Source: Desertimonas sp963732335 (GTDB lineage: Bacteria; Actinomycetota; Acidimicrobiia; Acidimicrobiales; Ilumatobacteraceae). From it: a stretch of 64,000 nucleotides of DNA. The notes under the pieces are model-generated. The model did not search any database and was not told the origin of the DNA. It worked only from the letters and a program-made list of their open reading frames with translations. The translations under genes were made by a program, and so were the position numbers. The DNA is taken from assembly GCA_963732335.1 (NCBI GenBank), contig CAVSZO010000027.1, positions 124,001 through 188,000 of the forward strand, read 5' to 3'. This document shows, piece by piece, positions 28,566-37,489 of this stretch (position 1 is its first letter; the number at the start of each line of letters is the position of its first letter).

Positions 28566-29027
28566 GTGCCTTCGACCTCCCCGGAGCGGCCGCTCGATCG
28601 GCGCGAGCACCATGCATGGCGCACGTTCGTGGAGACGGTTGACGACCTCACGGCGGCGATCAACGCCGACCTCGCGCCGCACGGCATCACCCTCGGCGAC
28701 TACCAGGTGTTCGTCTTCCTGTCGGAGGTCGAAGGACGGCGGATGCGCATGGTCGATCTGGCGGCCGCCCTGCATCTGTCGCCGAGTGGACTGACGCGGC
28801 GACTCGACGGGCTCACTCGTCACGGCTACGTGGACCGCGTTCCATCGCTGCAGGACCGTCGGGTGATGCTCGCGGTGCTGACCGACAGCGGGTTCGCCAA
28901 GCTCACCGAGGCCTATCCCACGCACCTCGCCAGCGTCCGCCGGCTCATCTTCGACCACTGCTCGTCGGCCGACGTCGTGGCGCTCGGGCGCGTGTTCACG
29001 GCCATCCAGGCCGGCCTCTGCAAATGA
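28566..29027 (+). CDS. MarR-family transcriptional regulator
   Basis: An intact 153-residue protein. ITLGDYQVFVFLSEVEGRR leads into the winged helix MVDLAAALHLSPSGLTRRLDGL, and the wing is RVPSLQDRRVMLAVLTDSG, the conserved DxR of MarR proteins. It would bind a palindrome as a dimer and respond to a small ligand. Its stop overlaps the argJ ATG (ATGA). Confidence 0.9.
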   Translation: MPSTSPERPLDRREHHAWRTFVETVDDLTAAINADLAPHGITLGDYQVFVFLSEVEGRRMRMVDLAAALHLSPSGLTRRLDGLTRHGYVDRVPSLQDRRVMLAVLTDSGFAKLTEAYPTHLASVRRLIFDHCSSADVVALGRVFTAIQAGLCK

Positions 29028-30188
29028 TCGCGCTCCCGCGCGGCTTCCGCTGCTACGTCGCCAACATCGGTGTCGCCGACGGACCGCGACGACTTCGTCG
29101 TCATCGCCGCTGAGCGACCCGTCCCAGCCGCGGGCGTGTTCACCCGGAGCAGGTTCGCCGCCCCGTGTGTCGTGTCCAGCAGGGCGAACCTCGCCGACTG
29201 GATCGCCCGAGTGGTCGTCGTCGTCGCACGCAACGCCAACGTCGCCAACGGTCGCGAGGGTGATGCCGACAACCAGGCGCTCGAGGACGCGGTGGCGACG
29301 CGCCTCGGCTGCGCGACTACCGACGTGTTGATCGCCTCGACGGGCGTCATCGGTCGGCGCTATCCGATCCAGCGCATGCTCGAGGGCGTCGCCGGGATGC
29401 CCACCGAGCTGCCGGACACCGACATCGACCGGGCGGCCGAGGCGATCATGACGACCGACACCCATCCCAAGCTCGTCGAGCGCACCGTCGCCGGAAGTTC
29501 GGCCCGCATCGTCGCGATGGCCAAGGGCGCCGGGATGATCGAGCCGAACATGGCGACGATGATCGCCGTGGTCCTCACCGACGCCGAGGTCTCCGGCGAG
29601 ACGCTCGACAGCTGCTTCCGAGAGGTCGTCGAGCACACGTTCAACTGCGTGAGTATCGACACCGACACTTCCACGAGCGATACAGCGGTCGTCCTCGCCA
29701 GCGGGGTCGCCGGGCCGGTCGACATCAGCGCCTTCACCGATGCCCTGCACGACGTGGCGCTGTCGTTGGCGAAGCAGATCGCCGCCGACGGCGAAGGAGC
29801 CGAGACCCTGATCGAGGTGCGGGTCGACGGGGCACGCGATCGGGCGCAGGCCAAGCGGGTCGCCAAGTCGATCGTCAACTCACCGCTCGTGAAGACCGCC
29901 GTGCACGGCGCCGATCCCAACTGGGGGCGGGTGGCGATGGCGATCGGCAAGTGCGATGGCGAGGACGACCGCGACATCGACCCCGACCGTGTCGTGATCC
30001 GCTTCGGCGACCAGCAGGTCTACCCGGCCAAGCTCGACGACGCCCGGCTCGCCGAGTTGTCGGCGTACCTCGCCGAACCGGAGGTGACGATCCACGTCAC
30101 GCTCGGCACCGGCACCGAGTCGTGCACCGTGTGGGGCTGCGACCTCACGGCCGGCTACGTCCGCATCAACGCCGACTACACGACCTAA
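29024..30188 (+). CDS. argJ: Bifunctional ornithine acetyltransferase/N-acetylglutamate synthase (one frameshift)
   Basis: ATG 29024 gives LPRGFRCYVANIGVAD, the usual ArgJ start. After a break near 29080 the frame runs on as DDFVVIAAERPVPAAGVFTR. KGAGMIEPNMATMIAVVLT holds the autocleavage Thr (AT before M), which splits the chain into alpha and beta subunits. SPLVKTAVHGADPNWGRV and the end GYVRINADYTT are typical. It recycles acetyl groups in arginine synthesis. No other arg gene is in the window. It is coupled to the MarR gene. Confidence 0.9.
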
Positions 30189-30221
30189 CCCATTGGAGTG
30201 TTTCGCTGCCGACCAGCCGAC

Positions 30222-30265
30222 CTTGTCGGCCTCAACTCCCGGATTCCGGGAGTATGCCCGACAAG
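30222..30265. terminator. Nested hairpin after argJ
   Basis: Inner arms actcccgga/tccgggagt (30235-30243, 30245-30253) lie inside outer arms cttgtcgg/ccgacaag (30222-30229, 30258-30265). It sits 34 nt after the argJ stop. Confidence 0.5.
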
Positions 30266-30298
30266 TTGGGGCCGCTCGCGATGTGACACCCGGTCGCG

Positions 30299-31219
30299 AT
30301 GATCGCGGCGATGAAGGACGCGGACCGGCGACTCAGTGAACTGGCGTCCACACAACGTCAGGTCTTCACGCGCGAGCAGGCACTGTCAGCTGGTCTGTCG
30401 TACAACGGCATCCGGCGGCGGGTCGACTCGGGATCGTTGGTCGTTGTCGGACCCCGCACGCTGACATTTGCGGGCGTGACGCTCGACTGGCGAGGGTGGC
30501 TCCAGGCCGGGCTCCTCGATCTCGGGCCGGGCGCACTGGTGTCGGCCGAGGCCGCTGCGGCGCTTCACGAGCTCGACGGTTTCGCAGCGGGACCGCTGGT
30601 GTTCCTCACCCGGCGTAACGCCAAGGACCGCACCACGGTCGGAATCGTCACCTCCTCGACCTGCATCGAACGCCTCGACTGCAGGATGGTCGACGGCCTT
30701 GCTGTCACCTCGGGAACCCGAACCGTCATCGAGCTGATCGGTCGCGTCGACCGGTCGAAGCTCGGCAACGCCCTCGACAGCTCGTTTCGGAAGCGCCTCA
30801 CTGCGCCATCAGTGGTCGATCGCCGGCTCGCAGAGCTTGGCCGCCGCGGCAGGCCAGGCCTTGCCGACTTCGACGAGCTGATGGCACTCGCCGGTGTCGA
30901 GAGCTGGCTCGAGCGATCCTTCCGCCGACTCCTTCGGAGCACTGCACTGCCCACGCCGGCCATCCAGCGCACGTATCGCCGCGACGGCGTGCACATCGCC
31001 CGAGTCGACTTCGACTTCTCGCCGCTGCCGATCATGGTCGAAGTCGGCGGCAAGCGTGGCTACATGAGCAGCAGCGAGCGGCAACGCCAGGAGCGACGCC
31101 GCAACGAGCTGCAACTGCTCGGCAAGGTGATCTACTTCTTCACCACCGAGGACGTCGTCGAGCGACCCGGTTACGTGATCCGCACGCTGTCCGAGGCACT
31201 CGGCCCGATCGCCTCGTGA
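30299..31219 (+). CDS. AbiEi-like winged-helix / DUF559-like solitary protein
   Basis: An intact 306-residue paralogue of the protein at 7299. STQRQVFTREQALSAGLSYN and SGSLVVVGPRTLTFAG form the N-terminal winged helix, GTRTVIELIGRVDRSKLGNA the middle, and RVDFDFSPLPIMVEVGGKRG with RRNELQLLGKVIYFFTTEDV a Vsr/DUF559-like nuclease fold in which E and K of an ExK-like pair remain. ATG 30311 is an alternative start. There is no nucleotidyltransferase partner, so a type IV toxin-antitoxin role is doubtful. Confidence 0.7.
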   Translation: MIAAMKDADRRLSELASTQRQVFTREQALSAGLSYNGIRRRVDSGSLVVVGPRTLTFAGVTLDWRGWLQAGLLDLGPGALVSAEAAAALHELDGFAAGPLVFLTRRNAKDRTTVGIVTSSTCIERLDCRMVDGLAVTSGTRTVIELIGRVDRSKLGNALDSSFRKRLTAPSVVDRRLAELGRRGRPGLADFDELMALAGVESWLERSFRRLLRSTALPTPAIQRTYRRDGVHIARVDFDFSPLPIMVEVGGKRGYMSSSERQRQERRRNELQLLGKVIYFFTTEDVVERPGYVIRTLSEALGPIAS

Positions 31220-31231
31220 CGGCGACTTCGC

Positions 31232-31237
31232 TACGTT
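31232..31237 (+). promoter_or_regulatory. -10 box for esterase gene
   Basis: TACGTT ends 8 nt before ATG 31246 and favours that start over the overlapping GTG 31216. Confidence 0.4.
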
Positions 31238-31245
31238 CGGACGGC

Positions 31246-32274
31246 ATGTTGCCCTGGAGTCACACCTTCGCCGGACGCGTCGACGAGCTGATCGTCGACA
31301 GCCAGTTGTTGCGCGGCAACCCGCTCGGCGACCCGCACGAGCGGCCACTGTGGGTGTACGTACCGCCGGGCTACGACGACGACGACTCTGACGTCCGTTA
31401 CCCGACGATCTACGTGCTGCAGGGCTACACCGGCCACCTGGCGATGTGGCGCAATCGCACGCCGTTTCGCCAGCCGTTCCCCGAAGTCGCCGACGCCCAG
31501 ATCGCTGCCGGCGAGATCCCGCCGTGCATCGTCGTGTACGTCGACGCCTGGACCGCCGTGGGTGGCTCACAGTTCGTCGACTCGCCCGGAACCGGCCGCT
31601 ATCACAGCTACCTCTGTGACGAGGTCGTCCCGTTCGTCGACGAGCGCTACCGGACCCTCGCCGCGCCGCAGCACCGCGGTGTGGCCGGCAAGTCGAGCGG
31701 CGGGTTCGGCGCCTTCATCACGCCGATGCTGCGCCCCGACCTGTTCGGCGGCCTGGCCAGCCATGCCGGCGACTCGCTCTACGAGTACTGCTACATCCCC
31801 GAGTTCGCCACGATCGTGCGGACGCTGCGTGACAAGTACGAGGGCTCCTACGAGCGATTCTGGGAGGACTTCCGGTCACGGCCGCCGATGAGCAAGGAGC
31901 AGGACGACACGCTGGTGATGTCCTACGGGTGCGCGGCGTGCTTCTCGGCCGAGGACGACGGCACCGTCACACTGCCCTTCGACGTCGACACCGGCGAGCT
32001 CATCCCGGAGGTGTGGGATCGGTGGCTGGCCTGGGACCCAGTGCGCATGGTTCCGCGCTATGCCGATGCGCTGCGCGGCCTGCGGGCGATCTACATCGAC
32101 GCCGGCACGAGGGACCAGTGGTTCCTCGACCTCGGCGCCAGGGCGATGGTCCGCGCTCTCGAACGGATCGGGGTCACGGACGTCTACTTCGAGCTGTTCG
32201 ACGCCACCCACACGGCGATCGACTACCGCTACCCGACCGGCCTCAAGTACCTCGCCGAGCGCCTGTCCCCGTGA
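31246..32274 (+). CDS. Esterase-D-like alpha/beta hydrolase
   Basis: Intact, 342 residues from ATG 31246 (GTG 31216 would add ten and overlap the upstream stop). RPLWVYVPPGYDDDD and YPTIYVLQGYTGHLAMW are the start of the putative esterase family. AGKSSGGFGAFI holds the nucleophile Ser, AGTRDQWFLDLGARAM the Asp and DATHTAIDYRYP the His. There is no signal peptide. Relatives act on S-formylglutathione, mycolates or siderophores; the substrate here is unknown. Confidence 0.82.
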   Translation: MLPWSHTFAGRVDELIVDSQLLRGNPLGDPHERPLWVYVPPGYDDDDSDVRYPTIYVLQGYTGHLAMWRNRTPFRQPFPEVADAQIAAGEIPPCIVVYVDAWTAVGGSQFVDSPGTGRYHSYLCDEVVPFVDERYRTLAAPQHRGVAGKSSGGFGAFITPMLRPDLFGGLASHAGDSLYEYCYIPEFATIVRTLRDKYEGSYERFWEDFRSRPPMSKEQDDTLVMSYGCAACFSAEDDGTVTLPFDVDTGELIPEVWDRWLAWDPVRMVPRYADALRGLRAIYIDAGTRDQWFLDLGARAMVRALERIGVTDVYFELFDATHTAIDYRYPTGLKYLAERLSP

Positions 32275-32278
32275 ACGG

Positions 32279-33056
32279 CTACTTGGGGGGCATGCGGATC
32301 CCGCCGTCGACGCGGATCGTCTCGGCGTTGAGATACGAGTTGGTGACGCACTCCAGCACCACCGACGCCAGCTCCTCCGGGCGACCGAGGCGCTGCGGGA
32401 ACAGCACGCCCTTCTGCAGGTTGGCCTTGAACTGGTCGGAGGCCTCACCCGACCCGTAGATCGGCGTGTCGATCAACCCCGGCGCCACCGTGTTCACGCG
32501 CACCCCGACGGCGGCGAGATCGCGGGCGATCGGGAGCGTCATCCCGACGATGCCGCCCTTCGACGCCGAGTAGGCGGCCTGGCCAATCTGCCCGTCGAAG
32601 GCGGCGACGGACGCGACGTTGACGATGGCACCGCGCTCACCCGACTCGAGCGGCTCGGTCGTGCTCATCGCCGTGCCGGCGATGCGGATGCAGTCGAAGC
32701 TGCCGATCAGGTTGATCTCGATGACCTTCTTGAACGCGTCGAGGTTGGCGGCCGACTCGTAGGAGCCGTCCTTGCCGACAGTGCGTTGGGCCCAGCCGAT
32801 TCCCGCCGAGTTGACGAGCACGCGCAGCTGCAGCGATCGACTTGGCCATCTCCACGGCGGCGACGATGTCGTCGGTGTTGGTCACGTCGACTCGGGCGAA
32901 CGCCCCGCCGATCTCCGTCGCCAACTCCTTGCCCTTGTCCTCCTGCAGGTCGGCGACGACGACCTGGGCGCCTCGTTGGGCGAGCTGCCGCGCGACGGCT
33001 GCGCCGATTCCCGAGGCCCCGCCCGTGACGATCGCGCTTGCGCCGGTGATGTCCAT
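32279..33056 (-). CDS. SDR-family 3-hydroxyacyl-CoA dehydrogenase-like enzyme (one frameshift)
   Basis: ASAIVTGGASGIGAAVARQL binds NAD; after a break near 32830 come LVNSAGIGWAQ, GAIVNVASVAAFDGQ with the catalytic Ser, YSASKGGIVGMTLPIARDLA with YxxxK, and VNTVAPGLIDTPIY. These match the HSD10/FabG-like 3-hydroxyacyl-CoA dehydrogenases used in fatty-acid or steroid breakdown. About 258 residues. It is convergent to the esterase with a 4-bp gap. Confidence 0.83.
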
Positions 33057-33063
33057 TACTTCG

Positions 33064-33080
33064 CGGGGGCTGCGCCCCCG
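33064..33080 (-). promoter_or_regulatory. GC hairpin just upstream of SDR start
   Basis: Arms cgggggc/gcccccg around tgc lie 8-24 nt before ATG 33056, where the ribosome site should be. It could limit translation, or be left over from an upstream terminator. Confidence 0.35.
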
Positions 33081-33214
33081 AACCCCATCGCCGCCCGGCT
33101 CACTGGCGTTCGCTCGGTCGGCATGCACTCGCTCCGCTCGTTCATACGCACGGCGACGATAGGCGAGGCGGCCGCTGAATCGTGCGCTCGCGCTCGACGG
33201 CACAATGTGAGGCG

Positions 33215-33353
33215 ATGGCCGCACGCCGATCCGAGCTCGACCGCGCCGACAAGCGCCCGATCGACCCGACCCACCCGCTCGCCGTCTACGTGCAGCTCAA
33301 GTCGTTGCTGTTGCTACGTGCGCGGCCTCTTCGCCGGGGCGACCAAGGGCTGA
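33215..33353 (+). CDS. Small conserved protein, about 45 aa (one frameshift)
   Basis: MAARRSELDRADKRPIDPTH, then PLAVYVQLKSLLLL and, one frame over after about 33313, YVRGLFAGATKG with a stop at 33351-33353. It is a short basic and amphipathic product, just ahead of the nitrilase. I do not know the family. The match of a normal ending in the shifted frame suggests one inserted base. Confidence 0.45.
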
Positions 33354-33358
33354 CGGCA

Positions 33359-34153
33359 GTGCCTGGCATCGTGAGGGTGGTCGTCCTCCAGATGGCGGCC
33401 GCGCCCGGGGACGTCGCCGGCAACGTCGCTGCAGTCGTCGAGCTCGCCCGTCTCCACGGGCCCGACGCCGACCTCGTCGTGACCCCCGAGCTGGTGACCA
33501 CCGGCTACGACCTCGAGTTGCTCGGCGCCGCCGGCGCCGACCTGGCCGAGCCGCTCGACGGTCCGTCTGTCTCCACAGTTTCAGACGTCGCCGCCGACAC
33601 TGGCGCGACGATCGTCCTCGGGCTGCTGGAGCTCGACGGCGACGCTGTCTACGACAGCGCCGTGACGATCTCCCCCGACGGTGCGGTCAACAGCTACCGA
33701 AAATCGCACCTCTATCCGCCCGAGGTCGCTGTGTTCGCGGCGGGGTCGTCGCTCGACACCGTCGTCACGCCTGCCGGGGTGATCGGGCCGCTGATCTGCT
33801 TCGAGCACGCCTTTCCGGACATCGCCGCGACGTTGGCGCTCGCGGGCGCCAGCGTTCTCGTCATCCCGTCCGCTGTCGGCGACGGCTACGAGCACCTGCT
33901 GACGCTGCGCAGTCGCGCCCGCGCCCAGGACAACCAGGTCTTCGTCGTCGCCTGCAACCAGAGCGGCAACGGCTTCTGCGGCCACTCGTTGATCGCCGAT
34001 CCGCGGGGCGACGTCCTTGCCGAGGCCGGCCCCGAGCCGGCCGTCCTCACCGCCGAGCTCGACCTCACCGCCATCGCCGTCGAGCGCGATCACGAACCGG
34101 CCCTGCGCCTGCGTCGCCCGGCGCTGTACACGTCCATCGATCCGGACTGGTGA
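33359..34153 (+). CDS. Nitrilase-superfamily carbon-nitrogen hydrolase
   Basis: An intact 264-residue enzyme. The Glu-Lys-Cys triad is plain: VVTPELVTTGYD, NSYRKSHLYPPE and GPLICFEHAFPD. ASVLVIPSAVGDGYEHLL and NQVFVVACNQSG complete the fold. It hydrolyses a small amide or nitrile. GTG 33359 is the first start after the small gene; GTG 33371 is an alternative. Its stop overlaps the next gene (GTGA), so the two are coupled. Confidence 0.85.
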   Translation: MPGIVRVVVLQMAAAPGDVAGNVAAVVELARLHGPDADLVVTPELVTTGYDLELLGAAGADLAEPLDGPSVSTVSDVAADTGATIVLGLLELDGDAVYDSAVTISPDGAVNSYRKSHLYPPEVAVFAAGSSLDTVVTPAGVIGPLICFEHAFPDIAATLALAGASVLVIPSAVGDGYEHLLTLRSRARAQDNQVFVVACNQSGNGFCGHSLIADPRGDVLAEAGPEPAVLTAELDLTAIAVERDHEPALRLRRPALYTSIDPDW

Positions 34154-35865
34154 GCCTTCCTGCCGATATCGGCAACGGGATCGTCGTCGCCTCGTTTGGC
34201 GCCGACGGGTCGTGGCTGTCGATCGGCACGACGGAGGAGGAACTCGGGTTCGTCGAGCTGAATGGGCTGCCCCCGTTCGACGAGTCGGCGCGGTCACACA
34301 TCGCTTCGGTGCGTCGTTACCGCCAGCTGATGGCCGATCCGCACCTGGCCGTACTCACGGTCGACGGCGCGTCCGCCGTCGACCGCACGGCGCCCGCTGG
34401 TCGGCGGGCGGTCGAGCAGCGCTACGTCGCCGCAGGCGGACGTGTCGTGATCCGGTTCACCGGTCGTCTCGACCGCCCGGCGTACGCCGAGGTCACCGAC
34501 GTCAGCCCACTGCCTCCACTCGGCCTCGTGCCGTCGCTCGATGCGCGTGGACCACAGCTGTGCGTCGGCACCGGGCGTCCAAACCTCGCCGCGACCATTG
34601 ACGTGCGGCTCCCGCTCGGGCTCGACAGCGGCTGGACGATCACGACCCCGACGTCAGCGTTGTTGGAGTTCGACACCCGCCACGGCGTCGAACTAGTCGT
34701 GGCGGGCGCGCTCGGTGGTGCTGCTGCCGACGCGCCACACCGGTCAACGATTCGCGCGGCCTCCGACCCGTCACCCCCACGGTGGCTCGTGGTCCCGCCC
34801 GAGACGCGCGCCGGGCTGACCCGCATCTGCACCGGCGCCGTGCGTTACACCCTCGACTGCACGACCCTCGATGGCGGACACGGGACGGCGGTGATCCTCA
34901 CCGACCACCGCATCCTGCCGCTCTCGTGGACACGCGACGCCTACTACCAAGCGCTTGCGGCGCTGCCGTTGGCGCCGGACACGATCGCCGCCCACCTCCG
35001 CTGGCTGTGGCAGCGCTGCGATCGGCCCGCAGACCTGTGGCAGCGCAGCTACCAGGCCAACGGTATGGTCAAGGACTGGGCACTGCAGGCTGACCAACAG
35101 CTCTATCCCGTGCTCGAGCTGCTCGACTACCGGGATGCGTCCGGCTCGTGGCCATTCGGCGACGATGCCGCGAGGTGGGGAGAGCGGGTCAGGCGACTGT
35201 GGGCGGCACTTCCCCGGGACTCCGAGAGCGGGTTGCTGATCAGCGACGAGAACCCCGCCGACGACCCGACCGGGCTGCCTCTCCTGCTGTCGACGCAGAT
35301 CCTCTACTGGCACACGGCCCGACGACTGGCGGCGCACGCCGCCGGACTCGGTCTCGACGATCTCGACCTCACGACCGAGGCCATGCGCCTCCGATCGGTC
35401 GTCCTCGACGTTTTCGCGGTCGACGGCCCGCTTGGTGGGCAGTGGGCGTACGCCATCGACGGACGCGGGCGCCACCGTCTCTACCACGACGCCAACGACC
35501 TGCCGGTCGCCCTCGCGCCGCGATTCGGGTTCGTCGCTGCCGCAGACCCGGTGTGGCAGGCGACGATGCGGTTCGCCTACTCACCTGCGAACCCGGCGTA
35601 CGTCGAAGGTCCCTTCGGCGGCCTTGGTTCGGCGCACACTCCGGGCGTGTGGCCACTCGGCGACGTGCAGGAATGGGTGTGGGCGTCACAGAGCGGCGAC
35701 ACCCGACGCGCAGGGGACTGTCTCGCCAGGCTGGTTGCCGTCGCCGACGCCGACGGGCTGCTGCCAGAGACGTACGATCCCGTCGACGCGCGCTGGCTGT
35801 CGCGGCGGTGGTTCGCCTGGCCGGGATCGGCGGTCGCCGCCGTCACCTCCGGTGGTTTCGGCTGA
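34150..35865 (+). CDS. GH125-like exo-glycosidase (alpha-mannosidase family)
   Basis: An intact 571-residue protein without a signal peptide. The C-terminal (alpha/alpha)6 domain has LPLSWTRDAYYQALAAL, WAYAIDGRGRHRLYHDAND, AYVEGPFGGLGSAHTPGVWP and SGDTRRAGDCLARL, which line up with the DUF1237/GH125 pattern (acidic residue in the DANxP-like turn, GxGSxHTG loop). The N-terminal 230 residues are beta-rich. GH125 enzymes release alpha-1,6-mannose. Here the DAND turn differs a little, so the linkage may differ. Confidence 0.65.
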   Translation: MSLPADIGNGIVVASFGADGSWLSIGTTEEELGFVELNGLPPFDESARSHIASVRRYRQLMADPHLAVLTVDGASAVDRTAPAGRRAVEQRYVAAGGRVVIRFTGRLDRPAYAEVTDVSPLPPLGLVPSLDARGPQLCVGTGRPNLAATIDVRLPLGLDSGWTITTPTSALLEFDTRHGVELVVAGALGGAAADAPHRSTIRAASDPSPPRWLVVPPETRAGLTRICTGAVRYTLDCTTLDGGHGTAVILTDHRILPLSWTRDAYYQALAALPLAPDTIAAHLRWLWQRCDRPADLWQRSYQANGMVKDWALQADQQLYPVLELLDYRDASGSWPFGDDAARWGERVRRLWAALPRDSESGLLISDENPADDPTGLPLLLSTQILYWHTARRLAAHAAGLGLDDLDLTTEAMRLRSVVLDVFAVDGPLGGQWAYAIDGRGRHRLYHDANDLPVALAPRFGFVAAADPVWQATMRFAYSPANPAYVEGPFGGLGSAHTPGVWPLGDVQEWVWASQSGDTRRAGDCLARLVAVADADGLLPETYDPVDARWLSRRWFAWPGSAVAAVTSGGFG

Positions 35866-35890
35866 AGCCCGTGGGCCTCCCGCTGCCCAA

Positions 35891-35936
35891 CCGATGGGTG
35901 AATACCTGACGGAACGGTCATGAGAACACCCATCGG
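35891..35936 (+). terminator. Inverted repeat after the GH125-like gene
   Basis: ccgatgggtg (35891-35900) pairs with cacccatcgg (35927-35936) around a 26-nt loop, 25 nt past the upstream stop. If it is a terminator, ATG 35920 cannot be the next start, which supports GTG 35971. Confidence 0.45.
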
Positions 35937-35955
35937 TCGGCCGGCGGGCGGGCAC

Positions 35956-35961
35956 TACGCT
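35956..35961 (+). promoter_or_regulatory. -10 box for trans-sulphuration enzyme
   Basis: TACGCT ends 9 nt before GTG 35971. Confidence 0.45.
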
Positions 35962-35970
35962 CAACGCTTC

Positions 35971-37134
35971 GTGGGCAACGATCAGTCGCCGGGCACCAGG
36001 GCGATCGCCGCTGGGCGCGGCCAGCAGGGGACGAGCCTGACGCCGCCATTGTGGGGCACCAGCGTGTGGCAGACCGCCGGCCTCGATGACACCCGCAAGC
36101 GCGCCACCGCCACCCGCGCCGACAACTTCTACAGCCGCTACTCCAACCCGACGGTGCGCGCCTTCGAGGAGGCCATCGCCGAGCTGGAGGACGCCGAGGA
36201 CGCCCTCGCCTTCGCCTCCGGCATGGGGGCGGTCGCCTCGGTCGTGTTCGGGCTGTGCTCCAGCGGCGACCACGTCGTCGCCCAACGCCAGGTCTATGCC
36301 GGCACGAGTGCCTTCCTGCTCGGCCCGTGCGCCCGCATGGGAATCGACGTCACGTGGGTCGACGGCACCGAGCCCGGTTCCTTCGCCGCCGCCGTGGTGC
36401 CGGGCAAGACGATGCTCGTGATCGCCGAGTCGCCGTCCAACCCGCGGCTCGACGTCGTCGACCTCGACGAGCTCGGGGCGATCACCGGCCCGTTCACCCT
36501 CGTCGACTCGACGTTCGCCACGCCGCTCGGCCAGCAGCCGATCCACCACGGCGTCGATCTCGTGCTGCACTCGGCGACGAAGGGGATCTGCGGGCACAAC
36601 GACGCCACGCTGGGTGTCGTCGCCGGCGAGAGCGACGTGCTGGCGGCGCTGTGGGCGTACTCAGTGCTCCACGGCGCCTGCGCCTCGCCGTTCGACGCCC
36701 TCAACGGACTCCGGGGCCTGCGCACGTTGGCCGTTCGCCACCGACATCAATCGGCGGCGGCGATGGAGATCGCCGCGGCGCTGCGCGCCCATCCCGGCGT
36801 CGCCGCCGTCCATCACCCCGGGCTCGAGGATCATCCCCAACACGAGCTGGCAACCCGCCAGCTGGCGATGATGCCGGCCCAGCTGGCGATCGAGCTCAGC
36901 GGCGGGATCGACGCGGCCCGGGTGACCCTCGACAGCTTGCGCGTGGCCCGTTCGGCGACATCGCTCGGAGGACCGGAGACGCTCGTCTGCCACCCGGCGA
37001 CGAGCACCCACGTCGGCCTGCTCCCCGAGGATCAAGCGGCGATCGGCATCACCGACGGCCTGCTGCGGATCTCCGCCGGCCTCGAGGATCCCGCCGACGT
37101 CGTCGCCGATCTCTGCCAGGCGATTCCCTCCTGA
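35971..37134 (+). CDS. Cys/Met-metabolism PLP enzyme (cystathionine gamma-synthase-like)
   Basis: Intact, 387 residues from GTG 35971. YSRYSNPTVRAFEEAIAELE and ASGMGAVASVVFGLCSSGD bind cofactor phosphate, VDSTFATPLGQQP contains the PLP-stacking Asp region, and VLHSATKGICGHNDA holds the Schiff-base Lys. LRISAGLEDPADVVADL is the typical end. The family makes or breaks cystathionine, or sulphhydrylates homoserine esters; the exact reaction needs active-site comparison. ATG 35920 would add 17 residues but lies in the inverted repeat. Confidence 0.87.
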   Translation: MGNDQSPGTRAIAAGRGQQGTSLTPPLWGTSVWQTAGLDDTRKRATATRADNFYSRYSNPTVRAFEEAIAELEDAEDALAFASGMGAVASVVFGLCSSGDHVVAQRQVYAGTSAFLLGPCARMGIDVTWVDGTEPGSFAAAVVPGKTMLVIAESPSNPRLDVVDLDELGAITGPFTLVDSTFATPLGQQPIHHGVDLVLHSATKGICGHNDATLGVVAGESDVLAALWAYSVLHGACASPFDALNGLRGLRTLAVRHRHQSAAAMEIAAALRAHPGVAAVHHPGLEDHPQHELATRQLAMMPAQLAIELSGGIDAARVTLDSLRVARSATSLGGPETLVCHPATSTHVGLLPEDQAAIGITDGLLRISAGLEDPADVVADLCQAIPS

Positions 37135-37157
37135 CCGTCACCGCGTATCGTGGTGCC

Positions 37158-37489
37158 GTGGCCGGAGTCGCCGATACGGGAGTGGTCGACCTCATCGCTC
37201 AGGACGGCGACGGTCGCCATCTTGCGATCATGATCGAGGAACGTCCGTGGGGGTCGGACCCCGAGCAGGTTGCACAGCTGCGGGAGAAGTTCAACTCCTA
37301 CTACACGTTCATCGCCCTCGGCGGCTACGTCGAACACGTACCCGAAGCCGCCGGCCAGCCGATCACGATCCAACTCCGCTGCTCGAGCCAGCCCGACGGT
37401 GAGATCGCCGAACTGCTGACCCAGACGCAGAACGACTCCTCGGCAACCACGGGATCGGGTTCGAGCTCAAGGTCGTCGACTACCTGTGA
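37158..37489 (+). CDS. Small conserved protein of DUF6572 type (one frameshift)
   Basis: VVDLIAQDGDGRHLAIMIEE, RPWGSDPEQVAQLREKFNSY and FIALGGYVEHVPE match a short cytosolic family (DUF6572) of unknown role that often lies near secreted-toxin loci. A break near 37440 restores GNHGIGFELKVVDYL and the stop TGA 37487-37489. GTG 37158 lies 6 nt after TATCGT. Its 3' end overlaps the convergent immunity-like gene by about 10 bp. Confidence 0.6.

Noticed and set aside
35917..35970. ggtcatgag upstream of the trans-sulphuration enzyme, which resembles the start of a SAM-IV riboswitch
   Set aside because: The conserved GGC...GCCGGCAACC core and the closing P1 strand are absent, so the match is probably chance.
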